Of a DNA stretch of 64,000 bases, positions 10,340-22,923 are shown in pieces (within the stretch, counting starts at the first letter, position 1; every line of letters begins with the position of its first letter). The notes under the pieces were generated by a model. The model was not told the origin of the DNA and did no database searches. It was given only the letters and a program-made list of their open reading frames with translations. The translations under genes were made by a program, and so were the position numbers. Source of the stretch: Branchiostoma floridae (lineage: Eukaryota; Chordata; Leptocardii; Amphioxiformes; Branchiostomatidae); assembly GCF_000003815.2 (NCBI RefSeq), contig NC_049987.1:19162444-19226443 (forward strand), written 5' to 3'.

Positions 10340-10540
10340 CGTAGCATTAAAAATGGCGGGAAAATGGCGGCGTACGTTCAATTTGACCCATTCAGCCGTA
10401 GATCCGGGCGATAATGCAACGGTTCCTCACACTTTTACACGAGTTGTAGGTCACCAAAAGAAATTCAAGATTGCTGTTGAATCATGCTCGTCTTGTGCCG
10501 TGAGCACATGTGATTATTATCTACAAATCTGGCGATGAAC
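10340..10540 (+). promoter_or_regulatory. Possible promoter or first exon with E2F/YY1-like motif
   Basis: Contains AAAATGGCGGGAAAATGGCGG: AAATGGCGG words like YY1 sites overlapping GGCGGGAAA like an E2F site. A 61-codon frame starts at the first ATG (10353), beginning MAGKWRRTF, with no family match. It could be a promoter-proximal element or chance; no downstream exon was recognised. Confidence 0.25.
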
Positions 10541-10549
10541 GTGACAGTG

Positions 10550-11200
10550 TGTTTGTCCCACGACGAGCTCGCCTGCCCCGAAAATGACCTGAAAACTTTT
10601 GGCCTTGTTGTCTTCGAATGCATTGTTATCGATGCTTTGTAAATTATGTATTGGACACCTAGATGTCTGAAGTGTGCATACCTCAGAAATAACTATTGTT
10701 GCATGTGTAGATCTCTTTAAGTTCCACTATTTTTAATCGACCGGTATAAGGCTTATGACCGGTATTATGCCAATGCATGTTACTGATATTAATCCCAACA
10801 GCAAAGCAAAAGGTAGGGACTTACGCAACAGTACGGGGATTAGAAATTGTTTTGCAATGGTATAACGTACCATAATTTGCAACAATAATTTGATGGCATT
10901 TTTGCGTGCTGGGAAGGGGTAGTTCTGAATAAAACACGAATTGCATGCGCTAGGTGATATTTATGCGCTAGGTGATATGTATGGCATCTGAAAATCAGGT
11001 TCTGATTCTCACCCATCAATTAGGTGTATAATTTTGGGACATAGTTATAAAATACAAGTCTTTTAGCGATATCTACCAAATTTCAACTCAATGTGGTCAT
11101 TACATTGCAGGTGACACCCAAAAATTTTAGGTGAGATAAAAGAAAATAAACAATTGGGCTGTGACCTGAAGTGTGATGATGAACAATGAGTCAGATACCC
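10550..11200. other. No recognisable feature
   Basis: Non-coding sequence with only a short direct repeat (ATGCGCTAGGTGATAT) near 10950-10980. Confidence 0.4.
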
Positions 11201-11204
11201 GCTT

Positions 11205-11490
11205 TCCTTCTAGTTAGAATATGAAGAGAATCCTCGTCAAACACTTTGACAATGTCTTCCTGAAGTTCATGGCATAAGGAACACGACCCACACAGGTCTG
11301 AAAACAGTTCACACTTGTTTTCTTCGTCACTTACCTAATGAGTTTCCAAAGGACGTCGACTGAAAAGTGACCAGAATGGTTTGAAATTTAGTACCTGTTG
11401 ATTAAAGAGCTATGATTTTACCAAGAGAGTTGTGTTGTGTGCACCTTATTTCTGGGTGAGGCCCGAACGTTTTGATCACTCCTTATTGCT
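11205..11490 (-). repeat. Second copy of the 6.06 kb dispersed repeat and adjoining segment
   Basis: The minus strand encodes LQEDIVKVFDEDSLHILTR with CGSCSLCHE nearby. The distal part CACCTTATTTCTGGGTGAGG matches 6721-6770. The order of blocks is kept, but the 6.4 kb foldback is absent between them. Confidence 0.5.
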
Positions 11491-11519
11491 CACCCCTTTT
11501 GAAAAAAAATAGGGGCATG

Positions 11520-11625
11520 AACCGATGTGCGATGGCGCAAATCCTTCTGTCTGGAGTTGGAAATTCACTTGAAATCACCCGAATGGAGGCCTGATGTACC
11601 TCCATCTCGTATCAGCCATACGTAT
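11520..11625 (+). repeat. SINE body fragment
   Basis: Matches the SINE at 2800-2905: GATG.GCAAATCCTTCTGTC, GGAGTTGG..ATTCACTT and CTCGTATCAGCCA.ACG. Confidence 0.65.
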
Positions 11626-11696
11626 TTACACGATGCAACCGGACTCCGGAAAGAGAAGTGATGTATCAGTCACTAATGGAGTTGCTATCCTATCAA

Positions 11697-11985
11697 GCCC
11701 AACCAAACCAAAACCAAACCAGAACAGACCAAACCAAACCATAACCAAACCAAACCAAATCAAACCAGACCATACCAAACCATACCAAACCAGTTCAAAC
11801 ATTAACCCAAACCAAATCAGACCAAACCTAACCATACCATACCATACCATACCATACCATACCATACCATACCATACCATACCATACCATACCATACCAT
11901 ACCAGACCAGACCAGACCAGACCAGACCCAGACCCAGACCCAGACCCAGACCCAGACCCAACCAAACCAAACCAAACAAAACCCG
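11697..11985. repeat. Pentanucleotide / hexanucleotide satellite array
   Basis: Runs of AACCA, then (CCATA)n, (CCAGA)n and (CCCAGA)n in successive blocks. Open frames across it on both strands (P-x-Q-T or V-W-Y-G-M patterns) are repeat artefacts. Confidence 0.95.
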
Positions 11986-12275
11986 CAGTACGCATGCAGT
12001 AGCTCGTACTCTAGTACTCTATCACACACCACAAATTCTTCACTTTAAGTACTACAGCCACAGCTGTGCCTCGGACACACTATGTCAGCTTTACTGCAAC
12101 TGGCCTTTATGGACTTCAGTTTATCTTCGCCACCGTCATGCCAAGTATTTTTGCTGAAGCTGTGCAAACGCTGAACGTCCGGAGTTTAGGATCAATGATA
12201 GGTTATGAAAATCGATGTCATGCAATGTACTTTATTGCTAATGCTTTTTGGGAAATAACTGTAAATTATCGGTTC

Positions 12276-12656
12276 GGCCATATTGTTCAATACTATGGAT
12301 AGCATCCTATGGGATCCCCCAAACTGATGCATGCGTGCGAAAAAATGGCATAAAAGTTGCCTTTATTATGAAATCTAAATGGTCACGAAGGTTAAGCAAA
12401 TGACTTAACACACTGAGTATGATGTCGAAAACAACGAATTCTTAATGTTGTAAACTTTTACCCTTGGAATTAACTTTGGCATTCTACTACCTTTGTGCCC
12501 GTTTGTATATTGTTTTACAAGTTACAGCATTTGCACGTATATGCTAATTTTGCATATGCTTTACAGTGTTCTACAATATGATTGAAAAGTTTTCTTGAAA
12601 ACGGACAAAACTTGATGCGTGCGCGGATACTACCCAATTATATAATCGACATGACC
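12276..12656. mobile_element. Decayed MITE of the GGCCAT..TTGAT family
   Basis: The left end GGCCATATTGTTCAATACTATGGATAGCATCC and the right end, read inverted, GGTCATGTCGATTATATAATTG then GTAGTATCC share ends and spacing, with GCGTGCG words just inside both ends. Decayed; class inferred from relatives. Confidence 0.45.
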
Positions 12657-12659
12657 TTG

Positions 12660-13270
12660 ACGTCATTCCTTGGAATCATTCCGCCTATTCAGCATCTCTC
12701 TTGTTGTTTTTCTATTTTTTCCCATGATGTGGCAATCTGGGAAAACTCATAAAAATGCAAAGGGCAAGTATGAAATAACTCTTTTATATATCACTTTTTA
12801 TTCAAATTGAGATATGTTTATCTTAAAAAAAACCTAGTCATATTATACACATAAGATTATACCTTTTTCGAAACTTGTCAAAGCTTCAAATGCATTCATT
12901 TTACTTAAAACAAAATTGGGTACACCAAAGTTATTACGATCTTGCAAATAACCGAGGAAACAGAAGTATATGTCTTGATTTTATCAACAGCTTCGCAGCA
13001 TGTACCTTAACACCTCATTAAGAAAAGTAAACGGTTCTAATTGTGAGCCACATGCTGATTAGCAGTTTATTTACCACCTAACGTTTGATGGCTGTTATCA
13101 CCATTTCACGTCCCACCTAGCCCAGCAGGAAGACTAACTGTTTTGTAAGAGATTATGTTTGATTAATGTATTTCCGTTCACTGATATTTATCTCTCTACA
13201 GGATGTCCAATATTGTGATTTGCAATAGATATAGTTAATCTATCTTTCTAATTAGACAGTTTTGTTTTAT
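12660..13270. other. No recognisable feature
   Basis: AT-rich sequence without conserved frames or clear repeats. Confidence 0.4.
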
Positions 13271-13279
13271 TTACTTAGG

Positions 13280-13450
13280 ATTCACCGCGAATAAAGGCTC
13301 ATGGAGCCCCTGAAGCGTTTTGGGTTACAATACTGAAGAAAGATGTCTGTTAACCCTTGACTTGAAAAGTTTCAGATTTTACCCCACAGGGAAGCAAGTC
13401 CGTGGAAGCTTATTCCATAATGACGTAGTTCTAGGAAAGAAGTTTATCTA
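13280..13450 (-). mobile_element. Non-LTR retrotransposon C-terminal tail, copy at 31045-31215
   Basis: The minus-strand frame reads NFFPRTTSLWNKLPRTCFPVG then a stop, fitting the end of reverse transcriptases (FFPRT...WN.LP). The 31 kb copy carries the same frame with internal stops, and both share an AACCCAAAACGCTT downstream block. A 5'-truncated fragment. Confidence 0.65.
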
Positions 13451-13920
13451 TGAATATTTAGCTTGTCAAAAGGAATTTTAAAAAAGGGCCGAAGCCTCAA
13501 GTCTATTAATTTTTTTCTTTGGTTGCGAAGAACACTTAACTTAAACACTGGTTAAAAATGAAATTTACAATGCACTAAAAGAAACATTATTTGATGATGG
13601 CAAAAGTGATAGATTACAAATACATTTTACTCAATTTTTAAGGATTTACCTTCGAATGCTAAAAATACGAGCCGAGATGAAGGGTACGTCTGTTTTAACT
13701 TGCCGTAGAGACGTTTTGATTTTCACATTATGCAAAAGTAGGTTCCCGAAAGAATTATCTGCAAAAATGGACTTGCGTTGTTATTTTCCTGCAGACAAAA
13801 AAAAAAATCACCTTCAGAAATATGGCTCTGGTAATCATAGGTGATACTTTAGACAGAAAAAGTCATATTACCTGAACCACCGAAACAATTATGCAGGTTT
13901 CCGGTGCTGTAAGCATGTCA
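13451..13920. other. No recognisable feature
   Basis: Sequence between a retrotransposon tail and a GA-rich simple repeat; no supportable gene. Confidence 0.4.
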
Positions 13921-13927
13921 TGTGAAA

Positions 13928-14075
13928 GACAGAGAGAGAGAGAGAGAATGAGACACAGAGAGAGACAGAGACAGAGGGACAGTGAGAGACAGAGAAAGGT
14001 AGAGAGACAGAGAGAGACAGCGAGAAAGAGAGAGAGAGAGAGAGACAATGAGAGAGAGATAGAGAAAGAAAAGAA
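13928..14075. repeat. (GAGA)n / (GACA)n simple repeat
   Basis: Purine-rich AGAGAGAC runs. The Arg/Glu-rich and Ser/Leu-rich frames across it are artefacts. Confidence 0.95.
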
Positions 14076-14079
14076 GCTA

Positions 14080-15540
14080 TCGTTAAAGTTGAATTAAAGT
14101 AAAGTTAATTTGCAAGTTCATGCCTGAAGGCTTATTGGCAAGTTCTTAGGAGACATACATGTTGCAATAAACAGCGATAAACATTATTGTAAAAACACGC
14201 TACTTAAATCCTAGTGTTTACTATTCAAAACAATGATACTATATCAAGTTATCACCCCTCGTAACTTACCCCTGTAAATCTAACCGTACACTCGGAAATC
14301 ATACCGTGTGTTTCTTTACGACATGCCGATATCATTAAACACAGCGGAGCGCCCCTTTTCCAATCACGGCAGCAGCTATTACAGACCGACGGAGTAGAGC
14401 CGAGCCGGGCAGAATGTCATCAAAGGTCGCGGTAAACCCCTCCATTCCCGCTGATAAGTCTATACCCAGAGTTTTTGGCGAGGTCTACTTTAGCCTGCGT
14501 GGAAGATTGGTTGCATTGTAAATGTGACACGAAGCTAGCCGTCATTCCGAGAAAATAGGTTCCTAAATCCCTCTACTGTATCCTTCCATACATTTTCCGT
14601 TGATGGGTAATTTGGCTGGAATATAAATGGTTTATGAACTTCGGCAAATGTCTTACCAGTAATTCCGTAGCTTGAATGAATTACCATACGAGCTTCCAGT
14701 CGGATAACGAATGTGGTAAATGTTACATTTACTAGAAAAACAATCTGCGCCAAGAATACATAAATTATATTTGCTGATACGGAACTATTGCTGCACTGAC
14801 ATTACAATAACAATATTGCGCAGATTAAATCTAGCGAATATTTCTTTCTCCGTTTTTGTGCTACGTTGTTTCATGCTATGTAATTCTAATTTTGTGACAA
14901 TTGCAACAATAATGTGTTTAGTCATTTTATAATTATTTTACTACATTTTTTATATTTTCTTGTATATTGTTATTGCTAATGTGTTCTTCTTATTGCTTCT
15001 TCTTCTTTTGTCATGAACCAATCAGAGCTAAGGACTGCGGGTGACATCAGCAATGACAAACTAGACTTAATGATATACTAGCTGTTACAGCTGGTATGGG
15101 AGAATATCAGCTGTTGAAGTAAATATGTAATATGATTTTGGTGACGCCTCAGGGCCGAGGCTTATGGTACAGTATTGTGTGCTGGTAGCTTGACAAAAAG
15201 AAAATTTCTGGGAGTGGAACATTCTGCATTTTATCGAAAATGTTTCCTTACGTATATCACAAAAGGTTTAACAGAAAGTGTGCTATAATCGTAGCATGCT
15301 ATAATCCGCAGAATGCATGTATGAAAGCAACGGTGTATTTATTTTAATGCTTTGTCAACAACATCAGTTCTTAATTGTAAATACTGGCCTTGAATCATAT
15401 CACCACTGCTGATATTTGTAATGGAAATTGCCCATTGAGTTTCAAGCATTTTGCGTCTTCCAAAAAAAATCGATAAACTCTCAAACCTTGGACATCTCAC
15501 ATTTCACCTGCGGATGATAAGACCCTTCAATTGCTTTTTA
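14080..15540. other. No recognisable feature
   Basis: Non-coding, with one moderately GC-rich patch near 14330-14480. No conserved frames, splice-supported exons or repeats were seen. Confidence 0.4.
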
Positions 15541-15639
15541 GAGAAATTTAAAGGGATTTAAATAACACTTTTTCCTTATATGAAGAATGAATGAAGAGGC
15601 AACGATAAATAGGAAACACACTGTATTCCACATAATGAG

Positions 15640-15775
15640 GTTCAAGTCCTTCCACGGGAAGAAGCGCCCGAGGGCCGGAACTAGTAGGATCCGACCCTCG
15701 GGTGGGCGATATAAACTGCCTGGAACTTTTGACCAATTGCTGACGTCATGTGTCAATAAGGTCACGTGTTTGTAA
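15640..15775 (+). mobile_element. Penelope-like endonuclease tail fragment (weak)
   Basis: The frame encodes IRPSGGRYKLPGTFDQLL then TS, resembling LNRDGGRYKLP..YD.LLTS of Penelope-like elements. Short and isolated. Confidence 0.4.
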
Positions 15776-15789
15776 CAATCGGGAGTCTA

Positions 15790-16560
15790 CGTTCAGAAGC
15801 GACTGGTTATTATTGATTAAAAAAAGGGCGACTCGTTTGATTCGTATATAATATAACTTAGTGTTGGAAGAAAGTTTAACATTGTACTATGATGAAATAC
15901 CAATAAAGATGAGCTTCCTTTCTGAATTGGAACATTTGAGTGACTTGTACAGACGGACAGGCTGACCCAGGAAGGGCATCCTGTCACATCACTCATCGTT
16001 ACCGGGCTTTGTTCTGTACATCTACCATCCAATGCTGCCTGTCTGTTTAACTTCAAGTATATTGATTGAAAGATGCTATCGTTGGCCTGTCATGAAATAT
16101 TGATGGCGGACCATATTTTACAGCGGACCGGTGCTTCAGTCATCGAGTCGAAGCCGAGATGTGAGGCTTCAGATTTGACCCCTTCACCCGCCTGTCTGTC
16201 TCGTCTCTTGCGGGCAGCGTATGCTGCATGGAGGGGGAATAATTGACGACGACAAGCCGGTTTCTCCGGGTAATTTGGCACAAGTAATGCGACCCACGAC
16301 GTGTCCCTCAAATCCATCGGCAGTCTAAAGGGTTGAAGACCGGTTAATAAGAATACGTCCTCTGAATACTGATGCCTAGGGCGTGCTTTGTACGGGATCT
16401 AGGAACTGACTGAGCGTTCTGCTTGTGGAATGTGCAATCGCAAATGTTTATGTTATCGAATTTTTAGATATTCTTAGAAAATTAAGTGGCTTCAGTGGTG
16501 AAATTGAATGGGTTGAATACTTGTTTTGGTAACCAGAGATTATGTTTCTCGCAGCTATTC
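15790..16560. other. No recognisable feature
   Basis: Mixed composition. A 75-codon minus-strand frame near 16090-16317 has no family match. Confidence 0.35.
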
Positions 16561-16569
16561 AGACTACAC

Positions 16570-16730
16570 GAAATTGAATAACCAAGTACAGCATTTGATG
16601 ACACTTTTGTCTTCTCAACCATTATCCACATACCAAATATCATTACAATCCCAAAAGTTTGAAAGTTTTGCTGACCGTAAATGCACGGAAACACAAACAA
16701 ACACACCAAAAACAATACCTCCATTTTTCC
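16570..16730 (-). repeat. Dispersed ATTACAATCC repeat, fragment
   Basis: Shares ACCAAATATCATTACAATCC and the CA-rich tail with 23790-23900 and, reading TACCAAA...CATTACAATCC, with 61800-62060. Copies in the opposite sense lie at 32596-32850 and 35000-35260. Confidence 0.6.
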
Positions 16731-16759
16731 TGGAGTTAAGAACATAACCTCACACTGCA

Positions 16760-17125
16760 CGAGTTGCAACTTGCCTAACACACTTCTGGTAATTATAGAT
16801 TTCCTTCAAACACCAGGAATATCTGACATGATAACGTAACATTTTCGGCTATAGAAAACGTTTTTGTTTTGTATTTTTCTTTTCGAGATATAAGAAGCAA
16901 ACATCAGGTTATGTTAGATCACACTTTTCGGTTAGATTTTAGCTTCTATCAAACAGTTCTACCAAGTAGAGTTTGAGGCTACGATAAAAGTAATTATCAC
17001 CCTTAACGCACATAGCACCTTATAAAACACCACACGTCTAGTGTAAGGATCCTATAAATCCCAGTACACTTGGCCAGCAAAGCACACGTCTGGATATGTA
17101 AGAAATTATCTAGCATCGTAAACGG
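16760..17125. other. No recognisable feature
   Basis: AT-rich sequence leading up to a three-copy tandem repeat. Confidence 0.4.
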
Positions 17126-17133
17126 CAAGCCTG

Positions 17134-17421
17134 GTCCGTAATGACTAGGGCACAGCATATTGCACTGACGTTTCAGGAACTTGATACTCCTGGAAATTTA
17201 ATTTTGACTGCAGTGTTTACGCATGCTTTAATTAGTGACTAGGACACAGCAAATATCACTGATGTTTCAGGGCCTTCATACTCCCGGAAATTTACGTTTT
17301 AGTTGTATTTACGCATGTTGTAAGTAGGAAAAAGGGTAGTACAAATTTCACTGATGTGTCAGAGCCTTGATACTCCCGGAAATTTGCGTTTTTATTGCAG
17401 TGTTTACTCATGCTTTAAGTA
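17134..17421. repeat. Three tandem copies of a unit of about 95 bases
   Basis: Each copy contains CACTGATGTTTCAG (or close), CTTGATACTCC.GGAAATTT and TTTACGCATGCTTTAA. Diverged and non-coding. Confidence 0.85.
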
Positions 17422-17728
17422 GTGCTTAAATAGAGGATTCGGTGCAGTCATCACGTCATATTGACAGACTGCCTTAAGCTAGGATTGTGATTATTTTCTC
17501 CTTATTTGAGGGCACACTTGCGGGTAACATTGATTTCTCTTAAGAGGTTTGTAATTAACCCCATTAATCAATGGAAGCTAACGATTAGAGTTGAGACAAT
17601 GGAAAATACAACGGCAGCTATTCAGGGCCCAATCAGGAGTATGGTTATTCATACTTTATATCGATTTCTGTTCTATAAGCTACTTTATATATAAGATAAT
17701 TTTTCTTAGGTCATGGCAATATTGTTTA

Positions 17729-17730
<2 letters not shown>

Positions 17731-17779
<49 letters not shown>
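17731..17779. repeat. (AT)n microsatellite
   Basis: An uninterrupted AT run of about 48 bases. Confidence 0.98.
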
Positions 17780-17780
<1 letters not shown>

Positions 17781-18409
17781 GAATATTTTTTTTATTCCAC
17801 ATTGTGTTACGTTGTTTAATGACACGTAATTTTATCCCCCCGCCCCCCAATGACCAGGAGGTCAAGGGAATAGATAGGTAGGTAGGTAACTTTTGTGACA
17901 ATCATATTACGTATTAAACTATTGACGAGGTATTTTTTCCGTTCTATAAGCTACCCAAGCTTCTATACACCATTGCAAAGTTGTTTTATTATCATTTATT
18001 TTCTTTATTTACTGTAAGTACTTTCTTGTGCAAATAGACTATAAACAAATAAACAATAAACTATAAACAAATAAATCTCTCTATATTTAGAGCTCACACA
18101 TTGTGTCGAAGACTTCACAATAGTTTTCAACGAATATTCATATCAATTGGTAAGAATTTTCTTGATTTTCTATTAATATTGATATGATGATTTCAAGTGC
18201 ATCCGGCTACAGATGTGAAATCAATACACATATTATATTCTAAAGATGATGAATATTCGGTATGTTATTTTCGATAAAAATCAAAGCTGGCGTGTTAAAT
18301 AATTTATATGTGGTACCGTTTTCAGTTGAGCAATGTGTGCTACGTTGTCACAAGGATCGATGTGGAAATAGTTCATCTTGGAGTGTGTTCTTTTGGTGTT
18401 ATTTTTCTT

Positions 18410-18630
18410 TATCGTATGTGTTTTTATTATGTATGCGTGTCTTTTTATGCCTGTGTATGTGTCTATGTGAGTGTTTGTGCACGTTTCTATTTATGTGTGA
18501 TTAAATAAGCTAGCGTATGAACATATGTGCGTGCGCGTATGAGCGCGTTTTGCAAGTCTAGGCATGTGTGTGTGTGTGTGATATGTATAGCCTGACTGGC
18601 AGTAGTGTGTGTGTGTGTTTGTGTGTAAAT
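18410..18630. repeat. TG-rich microsatellite region
   Basis: TATGTGTG / TGTG runs with gaps. The Cys/Val-rich frames across it are artefacts. Confidence 0.8.
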
Positions 18631-18639
18631 AAGACTTTT

Positions 18640-19365
18640 TAAAAGATAATTTCAAATAATGTAATAGAATTGATCTATATCTTTGTTACAACATTTACTA
18701 GCCATTTCATTCTTTATGTTTCAATTCTCGGGTAGGACGTTACATGAAGGTCCAGTTTTTTAGGTGAGCCACACCTCAAGTACGTTGAAGAACACATCGC
18801 ACCTATCGAAAACAGGAAAGGTTCTTCCCAGTGTGAGTGGATCAAATGAATCCATCGGATATGCAGCTTTTACTGTTCAGTACGAACCTGTTATGTTACG
18901 CCATGAAGATGTTTGCGGGTATGTAATAAAAACAAGTGAGAAAACTTTTGTACCGGTAAAATTACATAAATTGTAACTTATCAAAATAAGTAAAATAGTA
19001 AAAGGGTAGCGTGGAAAGCCTAGGACCATGAACTTTGGGTCATATAAAATTTCAAACAGTAAATCTTCTATATTCTTTTTTTCATAGTGACAATTACAAA
19101 TGATAAGTTTTTGATTATACTTAATGAATAATGAGCAGACTTCAAACTTAGGAAAACATGTTTAAATACTCCGAAAGTAGGCTTTATAAAAGAGCTAAGC
19201 CGCATTTCAAACTTTAGAATTCTTCTTAATCAGAAAGTCGCATGGGTCTACTTTATAACCATGCAAAGAAAACACTCGATTTAACAGCTTAAACTCCGAG
19301 ATTAACTTAATCTAGCAAAAAACTTCACCTTTGACCCCATTTTTGTTGTATCCATCCGCCGGACC
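18640..19365. other. No recognisable feature
   Basis: AT-rich with no family-matching frame. Confidence 0.4.
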
Positions 19366-19369
19366 CAAC

Positions 19370-19570
19370 AACTCAAATTTGTCCCCTTACGCCAACTTTT
19401 AACTGCTTAACTGAACGAATTCTGACCAAAATGGGTACGCTCACACTCTACCTGTTCCTTTCTAACCAAAGCAAGTCACAAGACTGGGCCAAAATTGTAA
19501 AGGAAAAGAAGGATTTTCAAGGATTTTAGGTGGCACTATTTTGTCATTTTGAGCCATCCACAGCGCAACG
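19370..19570 (-). repeat. Inverted copy of the 3.44 kb dispersed repeat
   Basis: The reverse complement shares GCTGTGGATGGCTCA, AAAATCCTTGAAAATCCTTC, GGCCCAGTCTTG-like and GGCGTAAGGGG words with 3440-3610. Confidence 0.55.
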
Positions 19571-19734
19571 CAACACTGACGTCTGCCCTGCTACCGCGTA
19601 ACGTTTTAGCAGTCAGCACGGGAGAGTGTATCTCCAGGGGAGCCAGATGGTGAGATAAGTCAGCAGCTCAGATAACGGGGACGTGAATTTAGATGTCAAC
19701 TCCTCCTCTGGGGTCCCATGGGACAGTATGCACA

Positions 19735-19857
19735 ATGTGCAGGCCTAGATCGTGTCTGTTTTCCATAATGCTTTATTGAGCTAATCCAGGGACAAGCTAA
19801 ATTTCTATTTGTCTACTACTTTTTGTATCTCTATCTTTATCTGTCTGTTGGTCTCTC

Positions 19858-19903
<46 letters not shown>

Positions 19904-20060
19904 ATTGTGTTTTTACAATGCACAATACATAGGCTTAGGTCGACTCTGTTTTCCATAATGGTTGATTGAACTCATCTAGGGACAAGCTAAACGCGATACG
20001 CGTGCGCATCTTTCTATTTGTCTACTACTTTTTGTATCTCTATCTTTATCTGTCTGTTGG

Positions 20061-20104
<44 letters not shown>

Positions 20105-20430
20105 CCTCTCTCTCTCTCATTGTGTTTTTACAATGCACAATACACAGGCTTAGGTCGACTCTGTTTTCCATAATGGTTGATTGAACTAATCTAGGGACAA
20201 GCTAAACGTGATACGTGTGTGCATCTGCCTATTTGAATACTACTCTATCTCCCTCAGGCTGTGTCTCTGTCTATCTGTCTCTATCTCTCTCTGTCTCTCA
20301 GTGTGTTTTTACAATGCGCAGGCCTAGGTCTGTTTTTCATAATGCTTGATTTAATTAAGCAATGTAGATGCTAAACGTGATATGTGTATGCATCTGTACG
20401 CTTGTCTACTAACTCTCTCGTTCTCTCTTT
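19735..20430. repeat. Four tandem copies of a unit of about 180-215 bases with internal (TC)n
   Basis: Each copy has CTAGGTC..CTGTTTTCCATAATG, TTGATTGAACT, GGGACAAGCTAAA, a TCTCTCTC tract and GTGTTTTTACAATGC. Copies 1-3 are close and the fourth decayed. The (TC)n tract length varies between copies. Confidence 0.88.
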
Positions 20431-20434
20431 CAAA

Positions 20435-21680
20435 ATTACGAAAGCTTAGTAATCTGGATCTCTTTGCAGCACTGAGTGCTGATAAATTTGCGTTTATATA
20501 TTGAGAAATTTAGATCTATGTCAAATCCGATATAGGCGCCACATTTTAGATTTGATGGATTGGAAAATATAGCTACTCCAGTGGGACAACAGCTGTCTGC
20601 ATTTGAGTGTGTAAGTGAAAAGATGGCCCTGTCTAGTTGTTGTTGACAAAAAGCTGACTGGTTGAAAAGTTTCATTGCATGTGTAGCCGTCCATAAAAGA
20701 GCGATCATATTGGAAAATGATGAACTTTATTTTTCTCAAACACAGAGAATACAATTAATTATACATTGTGGTGTTTCCATAACTGGCACAGTTTGGGCGG
20801 TCTATTAATGTCAACAGAAAAGCCTGTGTTGGTGTTGTTCTATGAAATAGGTATGGAAATACAAGTATATTTGATTTCCGTTGCAGGTTTTCATATGTAC
20901 TCTCCAAGGAACTAATTATAAGATAATACTATTGTCAGCATATTAGAGTAAATGAGAAACAAAACACCAGCAGTGTCGCTTCGTCACAGTATTTATTCAA
21001 CTCGCACTGTTTGTATATCTCCTTTGGCAATGTACACGTTTACAAGAATGTGACAATTACGAAACTCACAATGGTGAACGAAAAACGTATCACAACTCAA
21101 TTGTTCTTTTAACGCTAAACTCAGACGTATCGTGGAATGTTTTTACTGACATTAGCTCGTCCGTTCACATCATTGGTCCCGTGATTGGGTAAAACGACCA
21201 GATGTTTTTCACAGACGACTTTAATGTGACAGGCAGATATTAACCTTTACATGATCCACGTTGTTGACACAGAGAAATGTCACGAACACCCATCCGTGAC
21301 ACAAAACGAAAACGACTTCAGTATCCTATCACGAAGATATACTGAGTTCATTTATTCTCTACCATAATGTACTCATAACGGTTAACAGAACATGCTGTGG
21401 GTTTCTTTTTGACGATATGTTAGAGAGATTCCCTTTGCCTGTTTACAAAATGGAATGTGGTAATAGCTGACTATTGTCTGTCAAACAAAAACAAAAGTTG
21501 CAGTATAGCAATTTATCAAAAGGCACACCTTCAAAATAAAAGAACCCTCCTATCCGCCAGTGATATGTTCTTAATCTCTTGGCATTCAACAATTGTTAAG
21601 AAAATCTAGTGCTAGTTGCTCATAAAATATAAAATTTGTTTGTATGGTAAAGCCGGGGCATTAAGACGAACTGGCTTTGA
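20435..21680. other. No recognisable feature
   Basis: A 90-codon minus-strand frame near 20436-20708 has no family match and no splice support. The rest is AT-rich. Confidence 0.4.
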
Positions 21681-21686
21681 CGATTA

Positions 21687-22063
21687 GGCCTCACTGACTT
21701 AATGTTATGGATGACATCCGCGCGCGCGTTTTTTTTAGACTGTTCTAAAAAATGTGGCCACATGTTACCCAATAGCATCCCTGGTTAGTCAGAAGTTTAT
21801 GCTTGCCAGAGAATCTGCTCTCCAAAGTAAGGGGGCACATGGTCAGGGAATTGGGATTGAAATTGCTACGATTGTCTTTTACAGTGTTACTGGAGGTGAA
21901 CATTTGTCATACAAAACAAGTCTAGGAAGGAATGGACTGGATATTTTGTCCTGTGATTTAGCATAATTTTTTGCTAGATTTCTTTCTCTTTTTTTCGCAC
22001 TCACGCATCAATTTCGGGTCTCCATGCATAGGGTGTCATCCATAAAATTAAGTCAGTGTGGCC
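21687..22063. mobile_element. Harbinger-like MITE, 377 bases, TTA target duplication
   Basis: Left end GGCCTCACTGACTTAATGTT with ATGGATGACATC; right end ATGTCATCC-like, ATAAAATTAAGTCAGTGTGGCC. TTA lies on both flanks (21684-21686, 22064-22066). The 70-codon frame inside is not a transposase. Confidence 0.75.
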
Positions 22064-22069
22064 TTAGGT

Positions 22070-22650
22070 TCCAAGATATCTCTGTGTTGGTAGCATTGAC
22101 ATCTTTGTTTTCATTATCATCGGTATATTGATGGTAATTGCTTCGACATCATTTCATATGTCATTTGGATCACGTTTGATGTTATGTTATTACCACATTG
22201 GGTTTGTCATAACGTTTTATTATATTTAAGCATGACACGAGCAGAAAAGCAAAAACATACTTCCCACCTAAGCTCAGGTGCCAAAAGCGGTCGGTAGATT
22301 GATGCTTAGAGGAGCAATAAACTCCAGAAGGGGGTGTTACATTTCAATAAATAATATGATTTAGGAAATACTGCATACGATAAAGTACGATCTGGTCCCA
22401 CACACATAAAAGCATTCAATATTCTACTTCAGTACCTATATTAAAACATGGACGGTTTAAATAAAACAATTTCGGTTTATGGCTAAATATGTCTGACGAA
22501 AGTTAGCTTACACAAATAATTTCAGGGGTTATTAGATTATTTTAAAAAAACGTTTTGTGTTCTTTAATATATTATAAATAATTGGCTTTCTTTGTGTCCT
22601 TTGGTGAATATAAATGATGAAAGAAGTGTCTGGGCGAATGCATGAGTAGG
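22070..22650. other. No recognisable feature
   Basis: AT-rich sequence downstream of the GT7 gene, past the candidate poly(A) signal. Confidence 0.4.
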
Positions 22651-22654
22651 GTCT

Positions 22655-22660
22655 TTATTG
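22655..22660 (-). promoter_or_regulatory. Candidate poly(A) signal AATAAA of the GT7 gene
   Basis: TTTATT on the plus strand reads AATAAA on the minus strand, about 265 bases past the stop codon at 22924. It is the first exact hexamer noticed downstream of the stop. The motif is common in AT-rich DNA, so transcript evidence would be needed. Confidence 0.35.
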
Positions 22661-22923
22661 GGTTTGTGAGTACCATGTTGTTTTCCCCAACACACGTCGC
22701 ATAGTTCAACATAAGTGGAATTCTGCCAAAATGTTACCTTATTATGTATTGATTGTTACACACTCAATTGGAAAATAACCCCTTCTTCTGGAGTCTAGTG
22801 TTCCTTTGATAAGATGATTATGATGATGATAATTTCATCAACTGCTGATGAACATACACTGATATTAGATGCAGATATTTGACTGTGCATCATTTGTTGA
22901 TGCTTGGGTTTACTATACGGCAT

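Noticed and set aside
11594-12157. 187-codon plus-strand and 117-codon minus-strand open frames
   Set aside because: They run through the pentanucleotide array; the peptide is a direct translation of the simple repeat.
13891-14097. Arg/Glu-rich plus-strand frame
   Set aside because: Direct translation of the GA-rich simple repeat.
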